Below are positions 23,078 through 29,908 of a stretch of 41,471 bases of DNA, piece by piece. The notes under the pieces are model-generated. The model searched no databases. It saw nothing but the letters and a program-made list of their open reading frames with translations, and was not told where the DNA came from. The stretch spans positions 1 through 41,471 of the IMG/VR virus record IMGVR_UViG_3300005288_000096. The stretch is one strand, 5' to 3'. The stretch is from a virus. Each line of letters begins with the position of its first letter. The stretch's first letter is position 1. The position numbers and the translations under genes are program-made.

Positions 23078-24280
23078 CTATCCGGTGGGTTGCTGCCTGA
23101 ACATGTCTATGGCGCTACCGGTGTCGAGGGGTGCCATTGACTGGGCTATGTAATGCCTCTTGGTGACCCCGTCTGACGCGTGGCCGAGCTGCCTCGACGC
23201 GAGGACAGAACCATGCTCAGCATCGATTAGGGTGGCGACGGTCTTACGCAGCGTCTTCTGCGTGACCCATTCCCATTCGGACCCCTCGAACGCGTTCTTC
23301 CAAGCGGTCGCAAGGTTCCGTGGCGCTAAAAGTGTGCCGCGTTCTGACGGGAACACCATAGGACCCGTAGCCTCAGCCTGGCGCACCCTCAACATCTCCA
23401 CAGCGAACCCCGGCAAGAGTAGCCGGCGCACGTCGCGCTCCTTTGTCGGTGTCAACATCAACCCGACACCAATCTCCCGCACAACCTGCTGACGTATCTC
23501 AACCCACGGCTGCGGAACATCCAAATGCACGTCCGCCCACGCCAAACCAGGAACCTCACCAGCACGGCAACCGGTAGCTAGCAGGAAGTCCATCGCGTCC
23601 AACGGTGTGCGGCTACGGTCCTTGCCGCCCATCCGCGACTTGTCACCATTCGCGCGCGCCAACCGCTCATCAAACGTCCGTGGCCGCAAAACCTCCACAG
23701 CATGAGCGCGCATCGCCAGGAACTCCGCACCCGTCAACGCCCGGATATCCTTATGGACCAGCTTCGGCCGCTGAGTAAACGCAACCGGGTTCGTAGTCGC
23801 CGCACCCCACCGAACCGCAGACGCAAACATCCCCGACAATGTAGACCGAACCGTCTGCGCAGTCCCCGGACCATTCTCCGCAACCACCGCACTAAGGAGC
23901 ACAGACAACCTTTGCGCCGACGCCTCACGAACACGCAACTTCCCCATCCGCGGAATGATGTGATTATCAATCGCACGCCGAATGTTATACCGCGTGTTAG
24001 CTGCAAGGTCATCGTCACGCTTCGATGCGTAGTACCGTTCCGCAAGTTCAGCCACGGTGGACTCGTTGCTAAGGTCAGATTGCCCACCGAACTTCGCCCG
24101 CTCCTCGAACTTCGCCTTCAGCGCGGCAGATGAAGCACTCTTAGACCGGCCCTGCGCCTTCACCCGCCGAGTCTCCCCATCACCATCCCTGAACCGGGCC
24201 ATCGCCACAAACTGACCGTCAGGAGTCCGCGTGTGGCTGATGTTCCCGTACTGACCAATCGCTAGCTGCGGCCTAGGCAA
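23078..24280 (-). CDS. int: Tyrosine integrase
   Basis: This enzyme inserts the phage at attB. From TTG 24280 it is 400 aa; GAGGAG lies 7 nt before this TTG, whereas a GTG at 24295 (405 aa) lacks a site. An arm-binding N-terminus (GNISHTRTPDGQFVAMARFRD) precedes a SAM-like core-binding domain (residues about 75-160) and the catalytic domain. Active residues, numbered from the TTG, are R239 (ATGCRAGEV), K280 (TPTKERDVR), R345 (KTLRKTVATL), H367 (QLGHASD) and Y377 (HYI). The usual first His of HxxR is Lys here (KTLR). It is the last gene of a leftward operon controlled by operator-promoter B and ends at the strong terminator. Confidence 0.95.
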   Translation of the reverse strand: MPRPQLAIGQYGNISHTRTPDGQFVAMARFRDGDGETRRVKAQGRSKSASSAALKAKFEERAKFGGQSDLSNESTVAELAERYYASKRDDDLAANTRYNIRRAIDNHIIPRMGKLRVREASAQRLSVLLSAVVAENGPGTAQTVRSTLSGMFASAVRWGAATTNPVAFTQRPKLVHKDIRALTGAEFLAMRAHAVEVLRPRTFDERLARANGDKSRMGGKDRSRTPLDAMDFLLATGCRAGEVPGLAWADVHLDVPQPWVEIRQQVVREIGVGLMLTPTKERDVRRLLLPGFAVEMLRVRQAEATGPMVFPSERGTLLAPRNLATAWKNAFEGSEWEWVTQKTLRKTVATLIDAEHGSVLASRQLGHASDGVTKRHYIAQSMAPLDTGSAIDMFRQQPTG

Positions 24281-24701
24281 CGGACCACTCCTCACGATAA
24301 TCAGGGTGATCCTTGTAGACCGCGGCGAGGGCTAAGAGGATTGCATCGCCAATCCAAGGCTCGCTTCTCTCCACAGTGCCCTGCCATTCGTAATCGTCAA
24401 ACTCTTTTTCAACCTCAGTGGCTTTATTGGCATGCTCAAGGATCGCCCGTTTCGCGGCGCACTCAGCCAGGACACGGGCGGGGTCATGGCGAGCGATGTG
24501 CTGCGCGTTGGCGTCCCTTGGCACGCCAGGATCAGACGACGTAATAGCGAGCCATGCGTCACGACCAACTTCTTGGACTTTTGGCTGATCGCCTCGCGTT
24601 GGTACAACTTCCCAACGCCCCTGTGTCGCGTCACGCGCAACACGTTCATCCTCGGCAATCCGCGCTTCAAGGAACTCGGTGATTGACTGCTGCCCGCTCA
24701 T
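24273..24701 (-). CDS. DUF6221-like protein
   Basis: The 142-aa product has the family pattern: SITEFLEARIAEDERVARDA at the start, then GRWEVV, AQHIARHDPARVLAECAAKRAIL in the middle, and DHPDYREEW at the end. Such proteins are common in Streptomyces genomes and actinophages; their function is unknown. Its stop overlaps the integrase start by 8 bp and its start overlaps the stop of the preceding gene (ATGA), so it is translated as part of the integrase operon. Confidence 0.8.
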   Translation of the reverse strand: MSGQQSITEFLEARIAEDERVARDATQGRWEVVPTRGDQPKVQEVGRDAWLAITSSDPGVPRDANAQHIARHDPARVLAECAAKRAILEHANKATEVEKEFDDYEWQGTVERSEPWIGDAILLALAAVYKDHPDYREEWSVA

Positions 24702-25042
24702 CCTTCACCCCGTACAGCCGCGGCTATGGCGCGGAGCCATGAACGAACCTCGTGCCATAGGGCTCCATCGCTAAGCCCGGTATTGGCGTAGTCGTTGCCT
24801 GGGATTTCCTGCGTCCCGTTAGTGAGTTCGTCCGCAGCGTCTTCGAGTGCTTTGGCCGCGATGAACGGGGCCGCAGCTTCAAGGGCGGCGTAGGCGTCAG
24901 AACGGGCGGCGTCCTTGATGCGCGGGGTTTGAAGTTCCCACACCTCATCGCCTACACACAGGATGGCCTTCGCCGCGGCTTCTACGGCTTCGCCTGGCAC
25001 TACCGTCTTGCCGGTCACAGGGTGGCGCTGGTCATTCATCAT
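24698..25042 (-). CDS. Helical protein of unknown function
   Basis: The product is 114 aa (113 if the second ATG is used). An N-terminal HPVTGKTVVPGEAVEAAAKA is followed by a Trp-containing segment and a long Ala-rich helix (SDAYAALEAAAPFIAAKALEDA). Some similarity to the product at 22471-22689 is visible. It is coupled to neighbours on both sides by overlapping stops and starts. No domain recognised. Confidence 0.7.
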   Translation of the reverse strand: MMNDQRHPVTGKTVVPGEAVEAAAKAILCVGDEVWELQTPRIKDAARSDAYAALEAAAPFIAAKALEDAADELTNGTQEIPGNDYANTGLSDGALWHEVRSWLRAIAAAVRGEG

Positions 25043-25157
25043 GTTCCTCGCAGTCTTGGCAGTCGTTATCGCAGTCGGCGATGTCTACGTGCTGGCATTC
25101 CACGCAGGCGTGGCACGGCGGGCTGATGAAGCACCGGCATTCGTGGCAGTCGGTCAC
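25032..25157 (-). CDS. 41-aa cysteine-rich mini-protein
   Basis: A GTG at 25157 overlaps the upstream stop (GTGA), and the frame ends at 25032, inside the start of the next gene. The product has nine Cys: CHECRC, CHACVEC, then CDNDCQDC, plus several His and Asp. This suggests a small zinc-binding module. The tight overlaps on both sides and the absence of another gene in this 112-bp space support it as coding. Function unknown; adaptor or anti-host roles are possible. Confidence 0.65.
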   Translation of the reverse strand: MTDCHECRCFISPPCHACVECQHVDIADCDNDCQDCEEHDE

Positions 25158-25591
25158 AGGGTGGCCTCCAATGCGTTACGGATGTGGCGGGCGTTCTCCA
25201 CCTTGGAGGCGCCCTCAGTCAGGATCGCCATGGCAATGTCTTCGTTCGGGATGGACTTGGAGAACTTCATGTCATGCTCGCCTCGGGACTCCCAAGCCTT
25301 AGCCAGCGACTCCACCCGCTCCAGTGCGGCGGCTTGTTTGCGGGCGAGGGCGAGCAGGTACGCGACGTCCTCTGGTGCATGCGCCACAAGATTGGCGTTA
25401 CCGTGCTTGACGTCGTACTGGAGGCCCACCGATGCGATGAACTTCCCGTACGGCTTAGGGTCGCTGGAAATGGTGTGGCTTGCGTCCGGTACGCCCATGT
25501 CGATCCAGTCCTGATGCTGGAACCACGGTCCTGGTGTTGCGGCGTCCAGTCGTGCGGTGATCGCGTCGAGCCGTTCGGTTGTCTCACTCAT
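25154..25591 (-). CDS. Ea22-like phage protein
   Basis: The 145-aa product has the repeated phage pattern RLDAITARLDAATPGPW, then ANLVAHAPEDVAYLLALARKQ, a type often called ead/Ea22-like. The C-terminal half is helical. Function is unknown. It overlaps both neighbours by 4 bp. Member of the leftward integrase operon. Confidence 0.75.
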   Translation of the reverse strand: MSETTERLDAITARLDAATPGPWFQHQDWIDMGVPDASHTISSDPKPYGKFIASVGLQYDVKHGNANLVAHAPEDVAYLLALARKQAAALERVESLAKAWESRGEHDMKFSKSIPNEDIAMAILTEGASKVENARHIRNALEATL

Positions 25592-25821
25592 GCCAGTCCC
25601 AGCCTTTCCTTGATCGCAGAGTGTACGGCTTCGTAATCGTCGCCTTCGGAGTACTTCAGGTAGGCGATGAGGTTGGCGGTGCGCTGCTCATAAGCGAGGG
25701 CTAGGGTTGCTTCTACCTTTGCGTCCTCCTGGTAGCAGTCCATGAGGAGGGCTTTGGCCTTATTTGCGTGAGTGTTCTCGCTCATGGTGTTCCTGTCGTG
25801 AAGTGTTCGGCGTTCGCTCAT
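25588..25821 (-). CDS. First gene of the integrase operon, unknown function
   Basis: The product is 77 aa from ATG 25821, which lies 7 nt after the -10 element (leaderless), or 65 aa from ATG 25785, which has AGGAA 5 nt upstream. Both read MSE at the start. The body is helical and acidic, ending in YEAVHSAIKERLGLA. Its stop overlaps the next start (ATGA). No domain is recognised. Confidence 0.7.
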   Translation of the reverse strand: MSERRTLHDRNTMSENTHANKAKALLMDCYQEDAKVEATLALAYEQRTANLIAYLKYSEGDDYEAVHSAIKERLGLA

Positions 25822-25828
25822 GGAACCA

Positions 25829-25880
25829 ACCTTACAGTTCTTTACAGTGGATAGGAAGCATAGTTGCAGTTCTTTTCACG
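25829..25880 (-). promoter_or_regulatory. Operator-promoter B (leftward), ACTGYA family
   Basis: On the minus strand, ACTGTA-AAGA-ACTGTA (25833-25848) overlaps a TAAGGT -10 (25829-25834). A second, weaker pair (25865-25880) lies upstream. Read in the same direction, about 50 bp match operator-promoter A closely, including CTTCCnATCCACTGTAAAG. It drives the six-gene operon that ends with the integrase. Confidence 0.7.
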
Positions 25881-26367
25881 CGACGGCTACGAGCGTACGG
25901 GTCGCGAGTCTGGCGTTGACGGCTGGGCATTTGCGGCAGGCCAGGCAACCAGCAGCCAACATTTCGTTGTCGCTGAGTGTCGCGGCACGGTCCATGAGGA
26001 CACGCTTGGTGACGGACAGCTCACGCGCGATCGTCTCCAACGGCTTATCCTCCTTGCACACACCAACGATGCGATCCAGCGGGAGGAGCCGGCGTGCAGT
26101 CTCATACCTGACAGCCATCTCAATATGCTCCGGCTGATGCTCACTATGACCCCACTCGAGGTGGACCAGCTCATGAGTCAGTGTGCACATCAACTGGATG
26201 GCCCCCAACCGTTCATCGACCCAAATGTCAACCCCATCAGTGCGGCCAACAAAACCATCATCCATACGAACGTGATGAACCTTAACCACAACGAACCCCC
26301 GAACCGTTACAAAGACCTGCGCCAATCTTGAGGCGATGAGGGTAAGGCTACCGACCGGGACAGACAA
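25876..26367 (-). CDS. ImmA/IrrE-like metalloprotease
   Basis: The product contains a zinc-protease motif, LTHELVHLEWGH (H65, E66, H69 from the longest start, then H74). It is followed by a helical C-terminal region with RYETARRLLPLDRIVG and a Cys-rich end (CLACRKCPAV). ImmA-type proteases cleave phage or ICE repressors to trigger induction, and the repressor gene is two genes away. The start is uncertain: TTG 26367 gives 163 aa, GTG 26289 gives 137 aa and ATG 26265 gives 129 aa. An ATATTCG palindrome upstream may control it. Confidence 0.85.
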   Translation of the reverse strand: MSVPVGSLTLIASRLAQVFVTVRGFVVVKVHHVRMDDGFVGRTDGVDIWVDERLGAIQLMCTLTHELVHLEWGHSEHQPEHIEMAVRYETARRLLPLDRIVGVCKEDKPLETIARELSVTKRVLMDRAATLSDNEMLAAGCLACRKCPAVNARLATRTLVAVA

Positions 26368-26390
26368 TATTCGGACCTATATTCGAATAT
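26367..26390. promoter_or_regulatory. Candidate operator before the ImmA-like gene
   Basis: ATATTCG occurs at 26367-26373 and again within the perfect 12-bp palindrome ATATTCGAATAT (26379-26390), 12 bp apart. The flanking 26391-26483 stretch is gene-free and AT-richer than average. It probably holds the leftward promoter of the protease gene. Confidence 0.5.
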
Positions 26391-26483
26391 GACCGTAACG
26401 TTCCCGCGACAAAAAACAGCCCAAAAGTAACAAGACGGACACTCATTTATTGGTACGCAAGAGACGCACGATACGCATGGTGG

Positions 26484-26633
26484 TCAAGCATCACGGTCCC
26501 TTTCGACATAGACGCGCAATGCGTCACGGATAACATCAGACAGACTCTCGCCACGCTCAGCAGCCAGGGCCTTAGCCTTCTCCCACAGCCCGTCATCGAT
26601 GCGGACTGTGCGGTGGGTGGTGCCCTTACTCAT
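26484..26633 (-). CDS. Ribbon-helix-helix DNA-binding protein
   Basis: The 49-aa product has the classic RHH layout: a strand HRTVRID, then helix A (DGLWEKAKALAAERG), a turn with ESLSD and helix B (VIRDALRVYVERD). Such proteins bind DNA as dimers of dimers, often on short direct or inverted repeats, and act as antitoxins or repressors. The ATG overlaps the preceding stop (ATGA), so it pairs with the 123-aa gene upstream. The 22-bp palindrome before that gene is a plausible target. Confidence 0.82.
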   Translation of the reverse strand: MSKGTTHRTVRIDDGLWEKAKALAAERGESLSDVIRDALRVYVERDRDA

Positions 26634-27001
26634 GCCGCCACCGCCATCTTGCGCATGTTCTGGAAGTAGATTTCGGCTTCTCCATTGTTGGTGATTCCGG
26701 CGTCGATCATTTCGCCAAGGAACCCGGCGTACTGCCAAGGGCTCATCATTTCGATCTGGTAAGCAACCATCGGGTCGATGCGGCCACCCTTTACGTGCTT
26801 GATGATCGCGTTCATGATCGGGTATGCGGTGTGGAAGATGGCTGACTTCGTCTCGTTGTAGTAGCCAGGGTAGTTGTTCGAGTTGGCGATAGCTTCCAGA
26901 ATTTCGTCCTTCATATTGAGGCCGTTGCGGTAGGTGCGAGTCCGGGCGCTCATACCGAAGTTCTTGCGGACCATCTTTGCGAACTCAGTTCCTGCGCTCA
27001 T
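26630..27001 (-). CDS. Unknown partner of the RHH protein
   Basis: The product is 123 aa, largely helical (EFAKMVRKNFGMS, then AYPIMNAIIKHVKGGRIDPM and YAGFLGEMIDAG). No known domain is recognised. GAAGG lies 7 nt before the ATG. It is coupled to the RHH gene and preceded by a perfect palindrome, a layout seen in autoregulated two-gene units such as toxin-antitoxin pairs. Codon use is less GC-biased than in the neighbours, which hints at a separate origin. Confidence 0.7.
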   Translation of the reverse strand: MSAGTEFAKMVRKNFGMSARTRTYRNGLNMKDEILEAIANSNNYPGYYNETKSAIFHTAYPIMNAIIKHVKGGRIDPMVAYQIEMMSPWQYAGFLGEMIDAGITNNGEAEIYFQNMRKMAVAA

Positions 27002-27045
27002 CGTCTTACCTTCCCCGTATCGGCTTGTTCCGACACGAAGAATCT

Positions 27046-27067
27046 ACAGGGTGTATATACACCCTGT
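27046..27067. promoter_or_regulatory. Perfect 22-bp palindromic operator
   Basis: ACAGGGTGTAT (27046-27056) is followed immediately by its exact reverse complement (27057-27067), with a TATATA centre. It lies between the repressor 3' end and the start of the 123-aa/RHH unit and probably overlaps the -10 of that unit's leftward promoter. Confidence 0.7.
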
Positions 27068-27073
27068 CAATAG

Positions 27074-27772
27074 CTAGTCCAACTCCTCCTGGCCCGCATT
27101 ATCATTCCGATCCGCAGCCAAGCCGAACAGGTTGCGGACGTTATCTGACCCGTGGCGCGGATCCTCTATCTGCTCCTGACCCGCAGTCGGACGATACTTA
27201 GCAACCTGCTTCTGCAAATCCTCCAAATGCGCCTCCTGCACATAGAACCTCTTCGACAACTCAGCCAACAACTCACTAGTAGGGAAATCCTCAGGACGAG
27301 ACGCACGCTCCTTCTCACCCACCGAAGCCCAGTCACGCACCTCAGCCAACGTGAAACGAGCCGTGATAGGCGCCTCCAAAATCCGGGTGATACTCCCACG
27401 CTCCCAACTCAACGCCTCCTCCAAATCAGGACGCGAATCCTGCCGCGGAACCGACGAGCCACGCATCCAGTTATAAAACGACCGCTCCATAGACGCCGGC
27501 AAACGACGAGTGAACTGCGTCGGACCAACACCGTCAAGGGTTAGCTGATCATTGATCAGCCGCACAAGCTCCATACGGTTGTCCTTGTCGTCAATCGGGT
27601 CACCCAACTTCAGCACCTCACGGATCGCGCCGAGCCTGCTCCTGGGAATCGACTCACCCCGCTCCCAACTACCTATGGTCCTCATCGACACGCCCAGCGC
27701 CTCCGCTAGATCCGCCTGGGTCATCCTGAAACGCTCTCTCGCGTCCTTGATCTGCTCACCTGAAATAGTCAT
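27074..27772 (-). CDS. Immunity repressor (XRE-type, probable)
   Basis: The 232-aa product starts with an HTH_XRE domain (residues 7-55: RMTQADLAEALGVSMRTIGSWERGE). A second HTH-like part follows at about 75-135 (LTLDGVGPTQFTRRLPAS, then SFYNWMRGSSVPRQD). The C-terminal half is helical with a probable coiled coil. It is transcribed away from the Cro-like gene across a 301-bp divergent region, the classical layout for a lysis-lysogeny switch. GAAGG lies 7-8 nt before the ATG. The ImmA-like protease nearby may inactivate it. No Ala-Gly self-cleavage site is seen, which fits external cleavage. Confidence 0.85.
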   Translation of the reverse strand: MTISGEQIKDARERFRMTQADLAEALGVSMRTIGSWERGESIPRSRLGAIREVLKLGDPIDDKDNRMELVRLINDQLTLDGVGPTQFTRRLPASMERSFYNWMRGSSVPRQDSRPDLEEALSWERGSITRILEAPITARFTLAEVRDWASVGEKERASRPEDFPTSELLAELSKRFYVQEAHLEDLQKQVAKYRPTAGQEQIEDPRHGSDNVRNLFGLAADRNDNAGQEELD

Positions 27773-28073
27773 GCGCTTACCTTCACCCTTCTTCTAGTTT
27801 CCGGACAATGCGTAGAAGTACCCGATTCTTCCGGGATCCGCTACCTCCAACTACTTAGAACCGCACCCAACTACTCAGTGCTGCCATGGCTACAGACTGC
27901 TGTAGGCAAGTAAGGCAAGTCAAAAAATCTTTCTAGGCGAGTCAAAGGAAAAACCGGTCACGCTCACCTTGTAATTCACCCTCGGATCCCAGTAACGGCG
28001 CGGATTTCACCTACTTGCCTGTTTCTTCCTACATGGGTTGCCTTATCTCGCCTTCTCCTGCTAGTCTCTTCCC
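27773..28073. promoter_or_regulatory. Divergent immunity control region with repeated operators
   Basis: This 301-bp gene-free region lies between repressor and Cro-like genes. It contains AGGCAAGTA at 27904-27912, AGGCAAGTC at 27913-27921, AGGCGAGTC at 27935-27943 and the inverted TACTTGCCT at 28012-28020. Two copies of CCAACTACT[TC]AG lie 20 bp apart (27847-27858 and 27867-27878). The rightward promoter is probably TTGCCT (28038-28043), an 18-bp spacer, then TAGTCT (28062-28067). A leftward TTGACT-18-CAGTCT is a weaker candidate for the repressor. Confidence 0.65.
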
Positions 28074-28307
28074 ATGACAACCAGAAAGGCACACGGGCCA
28101 GCCATCAAGGCAATCCGCAAAGCACTCGGAGTTACCCAGGACGATCTTGCAGTTAGCTGCTCAGTGACACCCGGCTACATGTCCAACGTGGAGTCCGGGA
28201 AGAAGCAGCCCTCAGAGGCTCTAGTGTCCTCGATCTGCCTCCGCCTAGGCATCGAGAAAGACGCCGTTATGTACGCAGTCCAGACCCGCGAGTTGGTGGC
28301 CGCATGA
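28074..28307 (+). CDS. Cro-like XRE regulator
   Basis: The 77-aa product is one HTH_XRE domain (IKAIRKALGVTQDDLAVSCSV, then GYMSNVESGKKQPSEALVSS) plus a short tail. It is the first rightward early gene, opposite the repressor, so it probably represses the repressor promoter. The start lies 6 nt after a -10-like TAGTCT with no ribosome site, so its message is likely leaderless. Its stop overlaps the next ATG. Confidence 0.85.
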   Translation: MTTRKAHGPAIKAIRKALGVTQDDLAVSCSVTPGYMSNVESGKKQPSEALVSSICLRLGIEKDAVMYAVQTRELVAA

Positions 28308-28699
28308 GCTATCACCCGCTGGCGGAAAACCGCACGTACGTATACCGACTCTTCGACCGCCAACAACGCCTCATCTACGTAGGCGCCACAGCACACCCCG
28401 AAGTACGCATCGACGTTCACCGAAAAGGCATCTGGTGGGGTCCTCAAATCCACCGCATCAAACTCAAGGTCTATCCAAACCGAACCGCGGCAACCGACGC
28501 GGAGAAGGAAGCTATCCGCACCGAACACCCTCGCTGGAACATCAACCTCAGGACTTGGGGTAACACCGGATGGACCAGGGAGAACTACCAAGACTTCGTC
28601 ACATCGATGGAGAACTTCCACCCATGCAAGACCGAAGCCCGCGCCCACCGGATCGCACTAGCAAAGCGGTTCCTCCAGCAACTCCCCGCAGCAGCGTGA
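28304..28699 (+). CDS. GIY-YIG (URI-type) nuclease domain protein
   Basis: The 131-aa product has YVYRLFDRQQRLIYVGATAH, a GIY-YIG-type pair of strands, followed by HRKGIWWG and AEKEAIRTEHPRWN (catalytic-type Glu and Asn). The rest is helical. Single-domain members occur as free-standing mobile or DNA-processing nucleases in phages. It sits in the early operon between small unknown genes, coupled by ATGA at the start and TGATG at the end. Confidence 0.8.
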   Translation: MSYHPLAENRTYVYRLFDRQQRLIYVGATAHPEVRIDVHRKGIWWGPQIHRIKLKVYPNRTAATDAEKEAIRTEHPRWNINLRTWGNTGWTRENYQDFVTSMENFHPCKTEARAHRIALAKRFLQQLPAAA

Positions 28700-28881
28700 T
28701 GGACATGAGCACAACCGTCCGAAGTACAACCGGGACGCAACCAATCACGTTCGACAGGATCAGCCCGGACAAGATCCAGATCACCATATGGGACGGGGCC
28801 ACCCAAGAGTATTGGGCCGCCGACCTCGAAGCAGCTTGCAAACACGAATCCCAACAAGACCACACAGGAGAAAACAAATGA
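28699..28881 (+). CDS. Small early protein, unknown function
   Basis: The 60-aa product starts MDMSTTVRSTTGTQPITFDR. A short beta segment (DKIQITIWDGATQEYWAADL) is followed by a charged end. ATG 28699 overlaps the previous stop; ATG 28705 is an alternative. The stop overlaps the next start. Confidence 0.62.
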   Translation: MDMSTTVRSTTGTQPITFDRISPDKIQITIWDGATQEYWAADLEAACKHESQQDHTGENK

Positions 28882-29006
28882 GCAACCACCAGAACAAGTA
28901 CCCGGCACCGAAGAAGCACCGTGCACCGCAGTCGGCCCAACAAGCGTGGGAGGACTACTACTCGGAGGGCCGGCAACAACCTCAGGGGCGGAGGGCGGCG
29001 AAGTGA
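28878..29006 (+). CDS. Small basic protein, unknown function
   Basis: The 42-aa product is basic and polar (MSNHQNKYPAPKKHRAPQSA). AGGAG lies 7 nt before the ATG. Overlaps on both sides (ATGA, GTGA) support it as coding. It may bind nucleic acid. Confidence 0.62.
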   Translation: MSNHQNKYPAPKKHRAPQSAQQAWEDYYSEGRQQPQGRRAAK

Positions 29007-29194
29007 AGTCGTTTCAGTTCCAGCGGCCCAACCCGCGCAAGCCGCTCGTTTGCAAGTACTACGAGGGTGGCATGTGGTGGGCGCAAGTCAATGACGCCGA
29101 TGGGAAATACATCAGCAAGTGCTTCTTCACCTACGCCGAAGCCCTCGCTAAGGCCCTGGAGCTAGCCGAGATGAACAAGGAGGCTGCGAAGTGA
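29003..29194 (+). CDS. Small early protein, unknown function
   Basis: The 63-aa product has a beta part (VCKYYEGGMWWAQVNDADGK) and a C-terminal helix (AEALAKALELAEMN). GTG start with GGAGGG upstream, overlapping the preceding stop. No domain recognised. Confidence 0.65.
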   Translation: MKSFQFQRPNPRKPLVCKYYEGGMWWAQVNDADGKYISKCFFTYAEALAKALELAEMNKEAAK

Positions 29195-29334
29195 ACTGCA
29201 CACACGAGTATCAGCGCAGTTTCAGCGGCGACCCACACCCGACCCTTTGTACACACTGTGGCGAATCGCGCAGCCAGACAGAGTGGCGCCGCAGATTCAA
29301 AGAACTCACCGGATTTGAGAGGACAACGCAATGA
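29191..29334 (+). CDS. 47-aa zinc-binding-type protein
   Basis: The frame has C3, H5, C20 and C23 (LCTHCGES), which fits one zinc site, then a basic helix (WRRRFKEL). AAGGAGG lies 7 nt before the GTG. It overlaps both neighbours by 4 bp. Possibly a small DNA-binding or adaptor protein. Confidence 0.65.
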   Translation: MNCTHEYQRSFSGDPHPTLCTHCGESRSQTEWRRRFKELTGFERTTQ

Positions 29335-29549
29335 AGGCGAAAGCATTCATAGGCAAGCGCGGCGACACATGGAAATACGTCGTCTTTGACCGCCACGGCC
29401 GCCACGTCCTGTCGGACAACACGAACAACTGGCGCAAGATGTTCGACGCCGCCTACTTCGACACGGCAGCGGTTCGCCGGATCGAAAGCGCCGGCCACAA
29501 ACTCAAGCACACCTACCCGGAACTCGTAGATATGGCAGCAGGACTATGA
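29331..29549 (+). CDS. Small early protein, unknown function
   Basis: The 72-aa product is polar, with WKYVVFDRHGRHVLSD and a C-terminal helix. GAGAGGA lies upstream of the ATG. Coupled to neighbours by 4-bp overlaps. No domain recognised. Confidence 0.65.
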   Translation: MKAKAFIGKRGDTWKYVVFDRHGRHVLSDNTNNWRKMFDAAYFDTAAVRRIESAGHKLKHTYPELVDMAAGL

Positions 29550-29908
29550 ACACGATCACCGCAACGGGCGCGCACATCATGACCCAGGCTTTGTGCCGCG
29601 TTTTTGTGCAGCAGACCCCGGCCCGCGAGAACCCTGCAAATTGGGTGAAGCGTTCCCTCGCATTGCAAGCGTCCATCGCCCGGATTATTGGGTTCACGCC
29701 GACCTCGGATGACATCACGGAACTGGTCACGTCGTTGGAGGAGTTGGAGTCGGTCGAAACGGGTACGCACCCTGACCTTGTCCGCAACGAGGCCCGCACC
29801 GTGGACAACTCGCTCGACCTGACCGAACGTCTCATGGCCCGCATCAACACCGAAACCTGGACCCTTCTCAACAACTCCGGGTTCACCACAGTAAGGAACG
29901 TCGCATGA
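29546..29908 (+). CDS. Helical early protein, unknown function
   Basis: The 120-aa product is alpha-helical. Its segment SLALQASIARIIGFTPTSDD could be part of a DNA-binding fold, but no motif is clear. It is coupled to both neighbours. Confidence 0.65.
   Translation: MNTITATGAHIMTQALCRVFVQQTPARENPANWVKRSLALQASIARIIGFTPTSDDITELVTSLEELESVETGTHPDLVRNEARTVDNSLDLTERLMARINTETWTLLNNSGFTTVRNVA

Noticed and set aside
24963-25514. 183-codon plus-strand frame opposite the integrase operon
   Set aside because: The minus-strand genes there are joined by ATGA/GTGA overlaps and have recognisable patterns; the plus frame has no start signal.
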